Positions 1-11,500 of a stretch of 64,000 bases of DNA are shown one piece after another. The notes beneath the pieces were generated by a model. That model saw nothing but the letters and a program-made list of their open reading frames with translations. It was not told where the DNA came from and ran no database searches. This stretch comes from Lobosporangium transversale. Taxonomy: Eukaryota; Mortierellomycota; Mortierellomycetes; Mortierellales; Mortierellaceae. The translations under genes and the position numbers were made by a program. Each line of letters begins with the position of its first letter. Position 1 is the stretch's first letter. The DNA is taken from assembly GCF_002105155.1 (NCBI RefSeq), contig NW_019029039.1:62001-126000 (forward strand). The letters are read 5' to 3'.

Positions 1-622
1 TCAATGCTTGATGTTAAATCCCAGATCATACAGGTGGACCAATGTGCATTAGCTGTCAGCGAGTATGCCCCTCATTATTCACCACCATCCCTTGATGTCT
101 CTTGAGCCTGTTCCCTCTTTTCCCTCCTTATTTTCCTTCCCGATTTTGATCCCATGTATAGTTATTTTCAAATGTATTCTTTCTTCGGCGTTTATTTTTT
201 AATGAGATAAAATTTTTGTTATAGTTCCCACCATGTTGAGTTTTGGCACATGCCAAAAAAAAAAATCCCATCATGCCAAGGTTTTCTCATATCTTGCGCA
301 ACCCATCTCCTATCGGTAACCCATGAATATGAGCACATCGCACGCAATTACCCTTCATATGTTTACTCAACACTTCTGCTCCTTCATAATCGGACAGAGA
401 TGTTGACGCCAGTACATGATACAATTGCAGTGAGTCAATACTCTCAGTGAAGATTCTCATCAGGTCATTTCCTTTTGAATTCTTTTTTTTTTTCTTAATT
501 GTCAACACAAGCTAATCGCGATATGTTTGACCCAGTTGCGCTTTGAGATGAAGTTTGCTTTGTTTAAGACTAATTCTCATTAGCCAGGTCGAGCATTACT
601 AAGCGGTAGCAACATTATTTAC
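1..622 (-). other. Kinesin first intron or unassigned left edge
   Basis: Lies downstream of the kinesin donor. I see no kinesin-like translation on the minus strand and no other credible coding potential on either strand. It holds short A/T homopolymers (about 252-262 and 482-493). It is best read as part of a long first intron. Confidence 0.45.
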
Positions 623-739
623 CTCTACTTTGACGGATTGACCATTGTCATCGAATGAGACAATAGGCTGACCACCCTCTCTGATTTCGAGAGCATTCTG
701 TGGACGGAATCGACAAACGACCTTGATGTTGTTGGACAT
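623..739 (-). CDS. Kinesin-1 heavy chain, first coding exon (partial)
   Basis: This is the N-terminus of a plus-end-directed microtubule motor. The exon starts at an ATG (complement of 737-739) and encodes 39 residues beginning MSNNIKVVCRFRPQN, then the GGQPIVSFDD stretch. This is the conserved first beta-strand of conventional kinesin-1 motor domains, with the VxCRFRPQN signature. It ends in phase 0 at a GTAAAT donor (622-617). The next expected exon, with the FTFDRVF and P-loop motifs, is not visible in bases 1-620 on this strand. The first intron is therefore longer than 600 bp and the rest of the gene lies outside the window. Family assignment rests on these 39 residues alone, but the motif is distinctive. 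Conventional kinesin carries vesicles and organelles in hyphae. Confidence 0.88.
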
Positions 740-1104
740 GACTGCAGAGGAATTCAGTAGAAAAAGAAAGATGAACTTGCGCCTGTGCTGTCTATGTCTC
801 TGAGGTGGGTGATATTAGAGCAGTTCTTTGGGAGCGATTCTCGTATTATAAAATATGGCAGGTATAGGGGTGTGGAAGAGAAACTGCCAGGTTGCCTTTG
901 GTGCTGGCTTGTTTTGCTCACTAAGTCGGTCAGACAGACGGCTGGCGGCCAAAAAAAGAAAAAAAAAGTACTCCTAAAGTACAATGAACAATGAACAACG
1001 CCAGTTGTTGTTTAAAAAAAAGGGTCGCGTTAGTTGGACATGGTGGGATGTGTGCCTGAAAGTAAGTCTGTATTCGAGAAGAGCCGATTGTCCCCAGTCA
1101 GATG

Positions 1105-1135
<31 letters not shown>

Positions 1136-1940
1136 TGAGGGTGATCACTACTCTTACACAATGTGGACACAAGGGTTGTATGAGCTAAGTAGAGATGATG
1201 GAGAGAGGGAATGAAAAGAGAAAAGAGAGGTAACTGTGAGCGGACCTAATCTCAGGAACAGAAAGGGCACAAGACACAAAAGATACAGAGGGGTTATCTT
1301 TTCATCAATTAATTTCATTCTTTTGAAAGAAGGAATGTTGTAGACGACCATGTCCTCCTCAGACACATTGGCTTTTCCAAACTGGCATCCTCATTCCTTA
1401 CCCGGATGTCCTGGATGTAACTACTTTTATTAGAATAATAAAAATAATAGAATAGAAATAGTAAAAGAAGAGGAATAGGAGGAATAAAGGTGAGAGAAGT
1501 GAGAAAGAGAAAAGTCAAAAGTATAAAAAAAAAATAGACTAGTTTAGCTGCAAGCCAAGGCGGGTCAGGGCAAGCGGAGTAAGGTTGTGCATGTGCAGAC
1601 AGATTGGCACAGGGCGGGTTCTCTGAATTTTTGCAAACACCATGCGCGTGCTTGGTCTCTGACCCCTGTTTTCTACCCATACATGTGCATGTGGAAATAA
1701 TAAATGTCGGGGAATACGACCACAATTGTTCAAATTGGTGGCGCATCATGAGAGGAATCAAATTGCAAGAAATAAGAAATAAGAAATAAACAAAACGTGA
1801 TTATGGGATCAATGTGGCAATTGGAGCATCAAGGATAGAAATACCTTTGTACAATAACTATGTACGTCTCAATCTTTTATTGCGTTACTGCCGACACTGG
1901 ACTCATTGGAGATAAAAAAAAAGTCAGAATAAAAATTAAA
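740..1940. other. Intergenic, homopolymer-rich; no gene seen
   Basis: Shared upstream region between the leftward kinesin gene and the rightward phosphotransferase-like fragment. It contains a 28-A run (1105-1132) and several shorter A-runs. Short open frames exist on both strands, but none resembles a known family and none has supporting splice structure. It should hold the kinesin promoter. Confidence 0.5.
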
Positions 1941-2399
1941 ATGCCTCTTACAGCACTTTCGTACGTCAAACGTGGTTATAACAATCGCGTCTATTTTGCC
2001 GAATGTGCTGATGGGTCTGAGTATGTGATCCGAATTGGCGGTAGATTCTGGGACTATAGAAAGATCTCTGAACAAGAATGGTGTGCGGGATTTGAATGGC
2101 TATTTGCGCGTGCAATAGACCCATTTGATGAAACAGAGCAGCAGAAGCTTAGTGATATGACAGAGGGCCAGAAGGAGTTGCTAGAGTACTTCCTTTGGAT
2201 CTTGAAGACTAAGCATGGTATATTGCAATATGGGATAGGCTATCAAGAGTTTAAGGTGGCGCTTTACTACTTACAGACCATCATTGCGTCATGGTGGCTT
2301 CGTGACCCTGCAAGGGAAGAATGGACTGAGAGGCAGCTGCTAAGCATGAAGACAGCCACTGATTCACTGGATAAAGCATTGAGATATTTTGGCTGCTGA
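1941..2399 (+). pseudogene. Truncated APH/choline-kinase-like phosphotransferase fragment
   Basis: Open frame of 152 residues from the ATG at 1941. The frame is open back to 1860, but that part looks like leader. Residues about 11-40 (GYNNRVYFAECADGSEYVIRI) resemble the N-lobe of fungal aminoglycoside-phosphotransferase/choline-kinase-fold proteins. They include the lysine-equivalent strand region. Residues about 50-90 (FEWLFARAIDPFDETEQ and following) resemble the C-terminal part that follows the catalytic loop in those proteins. The intervening core, which should hold the Brenner-type HxDxxxxN loop and the second metal-binding Asp, is missing with no break in frame. It is likely an internally deleted, inactive relic. 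A genuine short kinase-fold protein is possible. Family recognition is by pattern only. Confidence 0.5.
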
Positions 2400-2734
2400 A
2401 TTGGTGGTATCTTTAGAAACTCTGTCCTCGAATGTTCTCCGAGCAGAAAATGATGGGTGGCAAATGATCAAGGCCTTTTTTCTTTCTTTATATTTTTTTT
2501 TCCACTTTTTATTGCTATTAGTAGAACTATTGTTACTTTGGCAAAGACAATGAATGTGAATGATAACGAGGAAATACTGAATAATTATGGTACAGATTGG
2601 TGCGAATAAGACTAAGAGTCTGAGAAATCATCAGGATGAATGAATGTATTTGTATGTGTACGTGTAGTGAATGAATGTTTAGGAAAAAGGGGTGGCTCCA
2701 AGTAGAATACGAGCTAAATTAATTGGCTTGGTCC
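2400..2734. other. Convergent intergenic spacer
   Basis: Separates the phosphotransferase-like fragment (plus) from the NF-YB gene (minus). AT-rich 3'-flanking DNA with no open frame of note. Confidence 0.5.
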
Positions 2735-3431
2735 CTATTGAAGGTTGGAATAATCGTTAGTCTGCTGATAGTAACCAGTACTGACATCCTGCTGCTGATA
2801 CAATGCGGCATCATCAATATTTTTGATATCCTCTTCATTGTCTTTGTCCTTGGATGAAGCTGCCTGACGCTCAATCTTGGTCGCCTACAAATGCCACAGA
2901 AGAAAGCGAACGTATAGAGCATATTAATGACAGAAAAATAACGTAAAAAAAGTTAAGTCAATGCCCTTGTAAGGTTTCTATAGACACTGGGTACCTCTCT
3001 GTATTTGGCAAGATAAATCTTGAGAGCCTCAGCATAGTTTTCAAAACCAAGCGATTGCATCGCCCAAAGAATATCCTCGCCATTAATTGTCTTTCGTTTC
3101 TCAAGCTGGCACCTGTCACTCGCTATGAAGATCGTAATTCACAAGAGCGTTAAATAAGTAATTAAGGATTAGGCAAGTGAACACAATTGGCACTCTTGTC
3201 CAATAATTTTATTTGGACACGTAAACAAAAAAAAGTCTGCTAACCTTCGCTTGTAATAAATGAAATGAACTCGGAAACACATTCCTGTACAGTCTCCTTG
3301 GCTTCCTTTGCAATCTTGGCATTGTCAGGGAGTGCTTTTTTCATAATCCTTGCAACATTGGCAATGGGCAAGAAGCGATCTTGCTCCTTATAATCGTCCA
3401 ACTCATCGCCGGACTGATGCTGTTCAGACAT
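2735..3431 (-). CDS. hap3: CCAAT-binding factor subunit B (NF-YB/HAP3)
   Basis: Histone-fold subunit of the heterotrimeric CCAAT-binding transcription factor, which pairs with NF-YC/HAP5 and recruits NF-YA/HAP2. Three exons: 3245-3431, 2995-3122 and 2735-2884, total 154 residues. Joined frames and GT-AG signals agree. Exon 1 gives the hallmark [19 protein letters not shown] followed by [18 protein letters not shown]. Exon 2 gives [19 protein letters not shown] and [23 protein letters not shown], the DNA-contacting and dimerising core. The short tail (exon 3) is D/Q-rich, ending in [12 protein letters not shown]. Family membership is essentially certain. It is divergent from TRAPPC6, with 378 bp between the start codons. 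Confidence 0.96.
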
Positions 3432-3809
3432 ATTGAAAATTATATAAGATGCCTATTCGCAATAGTTGATTTTCTGGTAGGACAAAAGTATCAAGGTGCA
3501 AGTTGTATGGAATATAAATGAGATCAAGTAACAGAGGGGATTAAAAAAAAAGCCGGGAAAACGAATACTTCATTCTTTTACCTCATGCTTCTCTTTCTTT
3601 TTGAAACAAACTTTTTTTTTTTGTGTGACCACGTTCCACAACAGTTGAGCTCATATTGACCCATCTACCCTGGCACGCACGTGCTACCAAAGTATCTTCG
3701 TGCCGCAAAGTCATCATTTGCTGTAGGAGCACATTCAATGAGCCATCCAGGAGAAATACAATAATACAGGAAACAATCACGACTCCAAGAATATCCACCA
3801 TAATTAGCA
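3432..3809. promoter_or_regulatory. Divergent promoter region, NF-YB / TRAPPC6
   Basis: 378 bp between two divergent start codons. It contains a perfect 8-bp palindrome GCACGTGC at 3677-3684, which carries a CACGTG core. This is a potential bHLH-type (Pho4/Cbf1-like) site. There is also a T-run near 3612. I see no CCAAT box between the genes, so direct autoregulation by NF-Y is not evident. Function is inferred from position only. Confidence 0.4.
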
Positions 3810-4755
3810 ATGGCAGCAAACCAGGTACCGTCGAAACAAGTTAACGAATCCATAGTCGAATTCCTGACAACAGAAATGGTAGAAGCAATGATCAGGACGA
3901 TCAAAGACGATGCTCTCAAAATTGGCTCTGAACGTGACCCTTCCTTTGGGAATACAACTGATGGTGCAGGAGGACCAAAAGATCATTCAGAAGGAGATGA
4001 AGCCATGGAAGCCGTATATTACAAGCTGGAAATGATTGGATTTCGTGTAGGCGAACGATTAATTGAAAAGTATGTGCATGCTATGCATTTACGGAGTTAC
4101 TTATGATAAATTTCCAGCTGGCATAATTTATACCAGTGGTTGTTACTTCCGAAACTCATCATTGACTGCAATTCTCACTTGCTGGCGATCCTTTCGACAT
4201 GGTGATATAGGATCAGCAAAGACAGAATGAGGTTCACTGATAATTTGGATGTTGTTAAGTTTATTTGCAAAGAAGTTTGGATGTTTCTTTTCAAGAAACA
4301 GATTGATAACCTCAAGACGAACCACAGGGTAAGAGCCATCTCTCCATTCGCCAGCTGTTGAGATAAATTACTAGGAACCTCATGATATCTACCTTATGTA
4401 TTATCTCGTTTATATTTTCTTTATCTCATATAGGGAGTTTATGTACTTCAGGATAATAACTTTCGCTGGTTTGCTAGGATGGCTCATGATCAAGCTCCCG
4501 TAGAATCTGTTAAACGAGTGACTCCAGTAAGATTGACACCATAAGATAGTATTTGTGAAAATATAGGCTTGCTCATACATTTGAGATACTGATATTGAGA
4601 AATACTCCTTCGGAACTTTTTTTTAGTATCTGTGGTTCCCATGTGGTATCTTGCGTGGCATTCTCTCCAATTTGGGCATTCCTAGTGTAGTTGTTGCTGA
4701 AACATCATCACTACCTGCTTGTACCTTCCAGATCAAGATCGCAAAGACAACTTAG
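3810..4755 (+). CDS. TRAPP complex subunit Trs33 / TRAPPC6
   Basis: Core subunit of the TRAPP tethering complexes, the Rab1/Ypt1 guanine-nucleotide exchange factors of ER-Golgi and Golgi traffic. Four exons: 3810-4069, 4211-4328, 4434-4526 and 4627-4755, all with GT-AG boundaries and matching phases, total 199 residues. Recognisable blocks are the [16 protein letters not shown] helix, [14 protein letters not shown] then [20 protein letters not shown], and the C-terminal [19 protein letters not shown] with the closing CTFQIKI strand. All are Bet3-like fold signatures of TRAPPC6. The N-terminal segment carries an extra acidic/glycine-rich loop of about 30 residues (about 38-68). It is tandem with the cold-shock gene 350 bp downstream. 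Confidence 0.95.
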
Positions 4756-5105
4756 AACGAGCCATTTGCGTGACGAAACAAAATAAACAATTTCATTAAA
4801 CACTCATGGTGGCCAAAGTTATTTCACGGTGCACTATGAACCTAAAAAAGAAAACCTGCAATGCCAAAGGTAGTCACTAGTGATCCAATACGCACTCTTT
4901 TTCCTTTTTTTTTTTTTTTCTCCTTCTTGTTCGTCATTTCATTTGCTCTGTTCATTCATTTCCTATACTTTGTTGCGATCGCTTCAACATTTTGCTGAAG
5001 CGTCTTTTGTATCCTTCATTCATAAAAAGTATATATCCTCTTATTACTATTACTATTTTTTTTTTTTTTTTTTTTTTTACTTTCATTTCATCTTTCAAAA
5101 ACGCA
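4756..5105. promoter_or_regulatory. Upstream region of the cold-shock-domain gene
   Basis: Tandem spacer rich in pyrimidines on the plus strand (4900-5000), with a T-run of about 22 at 5057-5079 that lies 26 bases before the ATG. It probably contains the promoter and leader of the cold-shock gene. No open frame of interest. Confidence 0.4.
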
Positions 5106-7389
5106 ATGTCGTCCACTTCAGGTAGAAGAACTGGAAAGGTCAAGTTCTTCAACAGCCAAAAGGGCTTTGGATTTATCATCCCATCTGAGAGCACTGAAGC
5201 AGCACCCGTTGATGAAAGTAAGTAACCATAATACTCTCTCTCTGACTTCCTTTTCAGTATATTTTATTATTGCTATTGTTATTTTTCTTGCGCAAGGGCC
5301 TCAGAAGTAGTGGGTAGAGACATGAGGAATGTGTTGGTCAAAGGACGGAGAGAGTAAGGAGCATGTAATCAACATGTTATAGCCTATTGAGTAACAAGCC
5401 TGGATGCTTCTCTTGTATTTGATTTGGGATGTGCAAGCCTTTTAATTCATTTGTGACGTCGATAAGCTCTACAAACGTCTGGATCGAAGTTTTAATAATA
5501 ACCTTGCAAGAGCAAAAAAAAAAAAAAAGACTACTGTAAATGCTGACCCCTGTTCGTGGGAATGAAGGGATAGACTACGTCTTTTTATTGTATCGAGATA
5601 TTGGTAGAAATATGAACTTCGTCATGGCAATGGTGTTATTACACAGTGAACGGTTTTTTTGTGCGTGCATAAACGGGTTGCGTTATGTTTATATTATCGT
5701 TGATACAACCATTGATCAACGGGTCACAAGATTGAGAAGGAATACAAGAGTGTCACGATTGGTTTGTGCAGCAAAGCGTTGAGCAACTTTGCCGTTAATT
5801 AAAGGGAATAGATCGCATCCTCTTGAAGACACTTTTATGCGTACACAGTAACCACCATCGAAGTGTCGTCCTTCCTACTCTCTATCACCTTGTTGAATAT
5901 GAACTGTATTTTCAATCAAAATGTCTGTAAATCTGTGCTGATCAATTTACCGCTCTCTCTTTCTTTCATCCGCTCTCTGTGTGTATCGTCTTGTCTGTGC
6001 CTCTGTGCCTCTGTGCCTCGTTACCTAATATGTCGTATCGTTTGGTCACTACTCTTCTTATATTGATGAACAATCACTTAAAAGTCTTTGTTCACCATAC
6101 CGCTATCCACAACGATGGTGGATTTAAGAGTTTGGCAGAGGTACACCATTCTCTTAATAGATCTTTTGAAGTCGGCTATTTTTTTATTACTTTCATCAGT
6201 GACATTTTTGACGTTAGTTCCTCGGAGCTGGGTGTCATGATTTTATATCCTTAAGTTAACGATACACAAGCATGTCTTTTCTACTGCGAGTGTGCGTGCT
6301 TATGACAGCAGCAAAGTGAAACGGAACCACTGACTCTTTTTCTTTTTGTTGCCTTGCTGAATTGCTGAATATGTCCCGTGCTCCCAACTCGGATCTCGTT
6401 CACTATCGCATTTATTCGAATTTTTATAATGGATAGGGTGAAGAGGTATTTTTTTTTTTTTTTTTTTTAATAGCCAGCAATTCTTCTAGTGCTCTATATC
6501 TATTGTACTAACCTATTGTTTATTATAGGTTGAATACGACTTGGTTCAAGGGCCTAAAGGCATGCAGGCCGCTAATGTAACAGGACCTCATGGTGCATCT
6601 GTTCGTGGCGATCCCAATGCAGGACGTGGAGGTTATGGGTAAGTCAGCATTGTCACGCTTTGTCTTGCCGTAGTAAGCACAGTCCATAAAAAAGAACTGA
6701 AGCTGACTTTATTAAATTAGGAATGGGCCATACAGGAACCAAGGAGGTCGTGGGGGATATGGTGGCGGATATGGCGGTGGATACGGCGGCTTCGGTGGAC
6801 CCAATTGTAAGTGAACTTATCGATACGGAGGTTTATTTTACTGAACCAACTGTTTTTATTATTTTTAAATAATCAGAGATACCTTGCGAAAAAAAAAAAG
6901 TCAAGTAAATTTGGCGGGAAATACAAAGTAGAAGCCAGAGAGGGATGCGCCCATTAGCTCAATCTTGTGTCTATCCAGATTAGGCAACGTAGTGTTAATT
7001 CGTCATTCATACACTCATGCACTAAACTAACCAGCTCGATCGGTGATTACTCAATCTTCTCGATAGCCTTTGGAGGAGGTTACGGAGCCATGGGCAGCAT
7101 GCCGTATGGCGCACAAGGGGGCCAGCCGGGATATGGTGGCCAAGGCTATGGACAGCAGCACGGTTATGGTGGAAGCATGGGATTCCAACAAGGCAATAAT
7201 AGCCAGTTTCAATATGGCGGTTATCCCCAACAACAAGGCTACGGTGGTCTGCAAGGCCAACAGGGTGCCCAGCCGACGAACCCACAGGGTGGAGTGCCTT
7301 TTGGTGGCCAGCAGCCATATGGCGGTGGTGCGCCTGGCCAAGCTAGCGGATGGAACGCACCAGTTTCAGGAGGAGCTCCACAGCACTAG
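5106..7389 (+). CDS. Cold-shock-domain RGG-type RNA-binding protein
   Basis: Small single-stranded nucleic-acid-binding protein (Y-box/cold-shock type), probably acting in mRNA packaging or translation. Six exons: 5106-5217, 6085-6140, 6437-6445, 6529-6638, 6721-6806 and 7067-7389, total 231 residues. The cold-shock domain spans residues 9-72, with RNP1 KGFGFI (19-24) and the RNP2-like IFVHHTAI strand. It then reads FKSLAEGEEVEYDLVQGPKG. The GEE comes from a separate 9-nt exon (6437-6445). A seven-residue insertion, EAAPVDE, lies between RNP1 and RNP2. Downstream are RGGYG and GGY repeats and a long Q/G/Y-rich low-complexity tail, as in phase-separating RNA-binding proteins. The first intron is 867 bp, which is long for this window. 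Confidence 0.93.
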
Positions 7390-8595
7390 ATCATTATGAC
7401 GAATATGACGAAGCGATAGACAGGCTTGAGAGCATGATTCGGCAGACACGGAAAAGAGCATGATGAATACAGATTTTAATTCACTTCGGATGTTCGTTGG
7501 TTTTCTTAGTCTGCCTTGTCATTCTTCTGTTTGTTTGTTTTGACGACAATACTACTGTTTTTTTTATTTTTATTTTTGTTTTTGTCTTTTTTGTTTGATT
7601 GACCACAATAAAAAAAAAGGAACTGCGTTTTTGAGTTAACTACACATGTCATCCAAGGTAATGGATACAATGGTCTCGGAGAGCTATCGAACGCAGCAAT
7701 GGTAGAGACTGGTGCGTCACGAGGCTCCTTACTTTTAAAATCAAAACATGACAAATGAGAAAGCAGGGAATGGTGGCAAAAAAAAGTAGATAAACATGTT
7801 TAACAACAGAATCAGTAAAAAAAAAACGACATTACGAGTCTGATCCTCATCCCACAGGGCCAGGCATTCCCCATCAAACAAATTCTTTGTGCATTTCTTG
7901 CTTATCCTTTCCACCTTCTGTCTATTCGTCTGTCTTAGTTCGTAGTCAGATAGTCGGACTTCCCTCTCTTCTCATTGTCCGCTTCATATGCATTGAAGGC
8001 TGCTTTTTTTTTTTTTTCTCTCTCTTTTTTTTTATTTCCTTTTAAGCTTGCGCCCCGCAGAAGCACACTCCATCATAATTATTGTGTTTTTTTTTTTTTT
8101 TTTTTCTTGTTCATACAGACTACTGTTCGCTATTCTTCATACTCTACCCCTTTTTTTTCCTTTCTGCCTTTTGCTGCTTTATCATTATTTTTTTTATCTC
8201 TCTCTGTCATTCCCTCACTCACTCACTGTTCCTTTTCTTTACCATTCATATTTCATAACTTGTACCATAATAATATCATTGGTTGTATTCGACTTCTATT
8301 CCTCTGTCTTTTATTTTATTATTTTTTTTTCCTTCTTTTTTTCTTCCTTTCGCTTTCATTCCATAATCACGATTCTGCAACGCAACAACAAGTGTACTTT
8401 GAGAAACAAAAAGGCAGTCTGTGACCACAATTGCATTTAATCTCCAAACAAGAAGGTAACAATTACATGCATACCTGTGTATGCGTGCTTTTAATATAAT
8501 TTCATTTCTTTACTAGAAAGACAACACAATCACTATAATCATTTGTTTCTTCCCCCTCAGGGTGTCTTTACGACCTGATTTTTGAAAGGAAGGAA
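7390..8595. other. Intergenic; pyrimidine-rich upstream region of SET2
   Basis: 3' flank of the cold-shock gene (A/T-rich, with a candidate AATAAA at about 7608) followed by about 500 bp of T/C-rich DNA (7995-8380) with several T-runs. Open frames here are long only because poly-pyrimidine encodes F, S and L. No conserved protein is seen. It likely includes the Set2 promoter and leader. Confidence 0.5.
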
Positions 8596-11500
8596 ATGAC
8601 CTGCTTACAGCCACACCTTCGACCAAACCGGATCTCACAGACATTCACAGGGCCTAACTCAGGACTTCGACTTGTAACGCAAGGAGTGTAAGCATCAGGA
8701 CTCATGTAGGATACAATCCATCATCATCTTTACTAGGATTAAGCAAGGACATCCTCATTGTTTGTTATTGTCGCCTCCCTCATGCTACACATAGTGCTAA
8801 ACTGGACTAATGGATGTCGTTAATCGATCACTAGGCTCAGCATTAGTGATGACAATTCCATTTTTCAGTTTTCAGCACAATCAAAAAGATTGGCAAACCC
8901 TTTTTGTCAAGGAGTCAGTTTTATTTTCGAAAGAATCTAGACATATAAAACTAACTCTCGGATCTCTCTTTTTGGCTTGACGTCTGTATTGTCAATTCAA
9001 TAGTCCAACATTGTCCTTTTCAACGGCAACTCCAGATATTCACGCCACGCTATCGATATATCATATGCTGCCTGGTCTGCAACAGGAGGATCCCCTCATG
9101 GAGAATGGCAAGCTTACTCAGCTCCCTACCGGATCAGCTGACAGCTCCGCAGCTCCATCGTCCAACAATACCTCTACCTCTACTTCACCATCTTCCTCTA
9201 TAAGCGAAACCAGCATGACAATCGAGCACGCCAAGGAGACAGGCTTCAGCAGTATCATTCCACAGCTGACAAATGAGGACCCAGGTAACAACTGGATAGT
9301 TACAGTCGAGGATTAGATTTTTCTTCATTGGTGATGAATATATGCTCTAGTTGCATTGCCTCTACTCACCACTTATTGGAAAAATTCTTATCATATTTGA
9401 CTTGCTATAGAAATATGTGATTCTATGGCATCGCTTCAAACACCTTCATCCGTTTCAACAGATCTAAAGTCGGCCAGCTTAGCATGTCCCCCGGTCCCAA
9501 CCGACTCTCCAAAGGTTGAGAAGATGGAGAAATTAGAAATATCGAGCCCTATTCCACTTTCTCGCCTATTCGATTTTGATAAAGAGGATCAAAAGTCGAA
9601 CCAGATTGTCAAGAATGCATCTGTAAGACAGGATGAGTCTAAAGATATGAAAGATAATGCTGCTTCGCCTGTAATGCACACTCGGGAAAGGAGCAGTGGT
9701 TATGTTAACGGACGTACTAGCTCTTATGACTCTGAAGATGAGGAGATCCGTATTGATGATGATTCTGAAGATGAAGACCAAGGTCCGAAACGGACACGAT
9801 CTGACAGGCACAAGCAGGCGTTACCCCCTCCTCCACCGCCACCCCCGATTGGACCGCCATCCATCAAGTACTTGCCATCTTCTCTGGAAGAAGCCCAAAG
9901 TACATACCAACAAATCGATCACAACATTTATCGTGGAACAAATACTGGAAATTCACCTGTAGATGACTGTCTACCATGTCAATGCAAATACAACCCTCGT
10001 AAGTGTCTAGATTGGTGTGTCGATGGAATATAATTTTGTTCTTGATTGACTGGATTTGTTTTAACCAATTTTATTGCATTCATGACTTAATTCAATATTT
10101 GGTTCACAGATCGTGACCCCAGGTGGAAGGCTTGTGGACCCGATTGCATCAATCGAAACCTACTTGTTGAGTGCATAGAAGACGACTGCCCATGTGGCTC
10201 ATACTGTTTGAACAGGAGGTATGTTTCATTTATTAAGTAGGCTTGAAATGGTTATCATTTATGCTATTCTACTTGCTAGTGAGGATCCAAAACGCATATA
10301 TCTCAATAGAAGACATGTATGTTTTTCGGGATCCAACATCGCTTTGACTGGACCGAATGGTTAACCATCAAAAGCCCATTTTCACACATATTAGGTTTCA
10401 AACTAAGCAAAATGCTCGAGTAGACGTTGTCAAAACCGAAAAAAAGGGCTATGGTCTTCGAGCCATGGAAGAACTTTCATCGTATGTTGCCTAATATAAT
10501 TTATAGTCCTTATCCCTTCAGATTATATTTTTTCACCTGTCAGTCGAACTGGCAAAGACTAACTTATATGGCTTCAACTTTTGTAGTGGAACGTTTGTAA
10601 TGGAGTATATAGGCGAGGTGCTGCCGCATTCCAGCTTTATTAAGCGCACACGGGAGTACTCTTTGGCTGGCGTTGAACACTTTTATTTCATGTCGCTGCA
10701 GGCGGACGAGGTCATCGATGCGACAAAAAAGGGCTGTCTCGCTAGATTTATCAACCACTCGTGCAACCCAAACTGTCATTTGGAAAAGTGGGTAGTCGGT
10801 TCCAAGCTCAGGATCGGTATTTTCACCATTAAGCGAGTGGCTGAGGGTGAGGAATTGACGTTTGATTACCAGTTCGAACGCTATGGGTAAGTTGTACTGG
10901 CTTTTTAGATTGAGCCATAGTTCATTATTTTATATTGTATCATTGTCATCTTTATCACACATATTGATGCGTGCTATTTTTTGCTTTATTTCGAACCTGT
11001 TTAGTGCTGAAGCTCAAAAATGCTACTGTGGGGAACCTAACTGTACGGGATTCATTGGTGGAAACAAAAGATCATCTGCGGCAAGGTTTGATAATTACAG
11101 CAACCTTGATGAGGTAGAAGACGAAGATGAGATTGATCTTGAGAACCAAATGAGTCTGCGGCACCCTAAGAAGGAGAAAGGCAACGATGGTGACTATCAG
11201 GACGAATACGAGCAACGCAGGATTGCTCGCGGTATTGAAGACCCTCTTCTTGTGGAGAAACTGGCACGTATAATGTTCATGAAGCCCAAAGTTGAGAAGA
11301 GTAAGCGTCTCTTGGCGAAGCTTATGGCGACTACCGAACGAGCTTGTTTGAGGAGGTTTCTAGTCCTACATGGTCTTGTGATTCTAAAAGCTTGGCTCAA
11401 ACATTATAAAGATGAGCCCGATATTATTGAAGGTATCATGTTGGTCTTACCAAATATCCCTCTCCTTTCGAGGAATGCTATCGAAGATTCACAAATTGAT

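Noticed and set aside
1154-1761. Minus-strand open frames as a missing gene
   Set aside because: The two frames overlap, have no splice logic and match no family known to me.
1860-1940. Upstream ATG at 1860 as start of the phosphotransferase-like frame
   Set aside because: The 27 extra residues are hydrophobic then lysine-rich and do not resemble the family. The ATG at 1941 directly precedes the homologous region.
7975-8440. Hydrophobic F/S/L-rich open frames upstream of SET2
   Set aside because: Encoded by poly-pyrimidine leader or promoter DNA; composition mimics a membrane protein but there are no conserved motifs.
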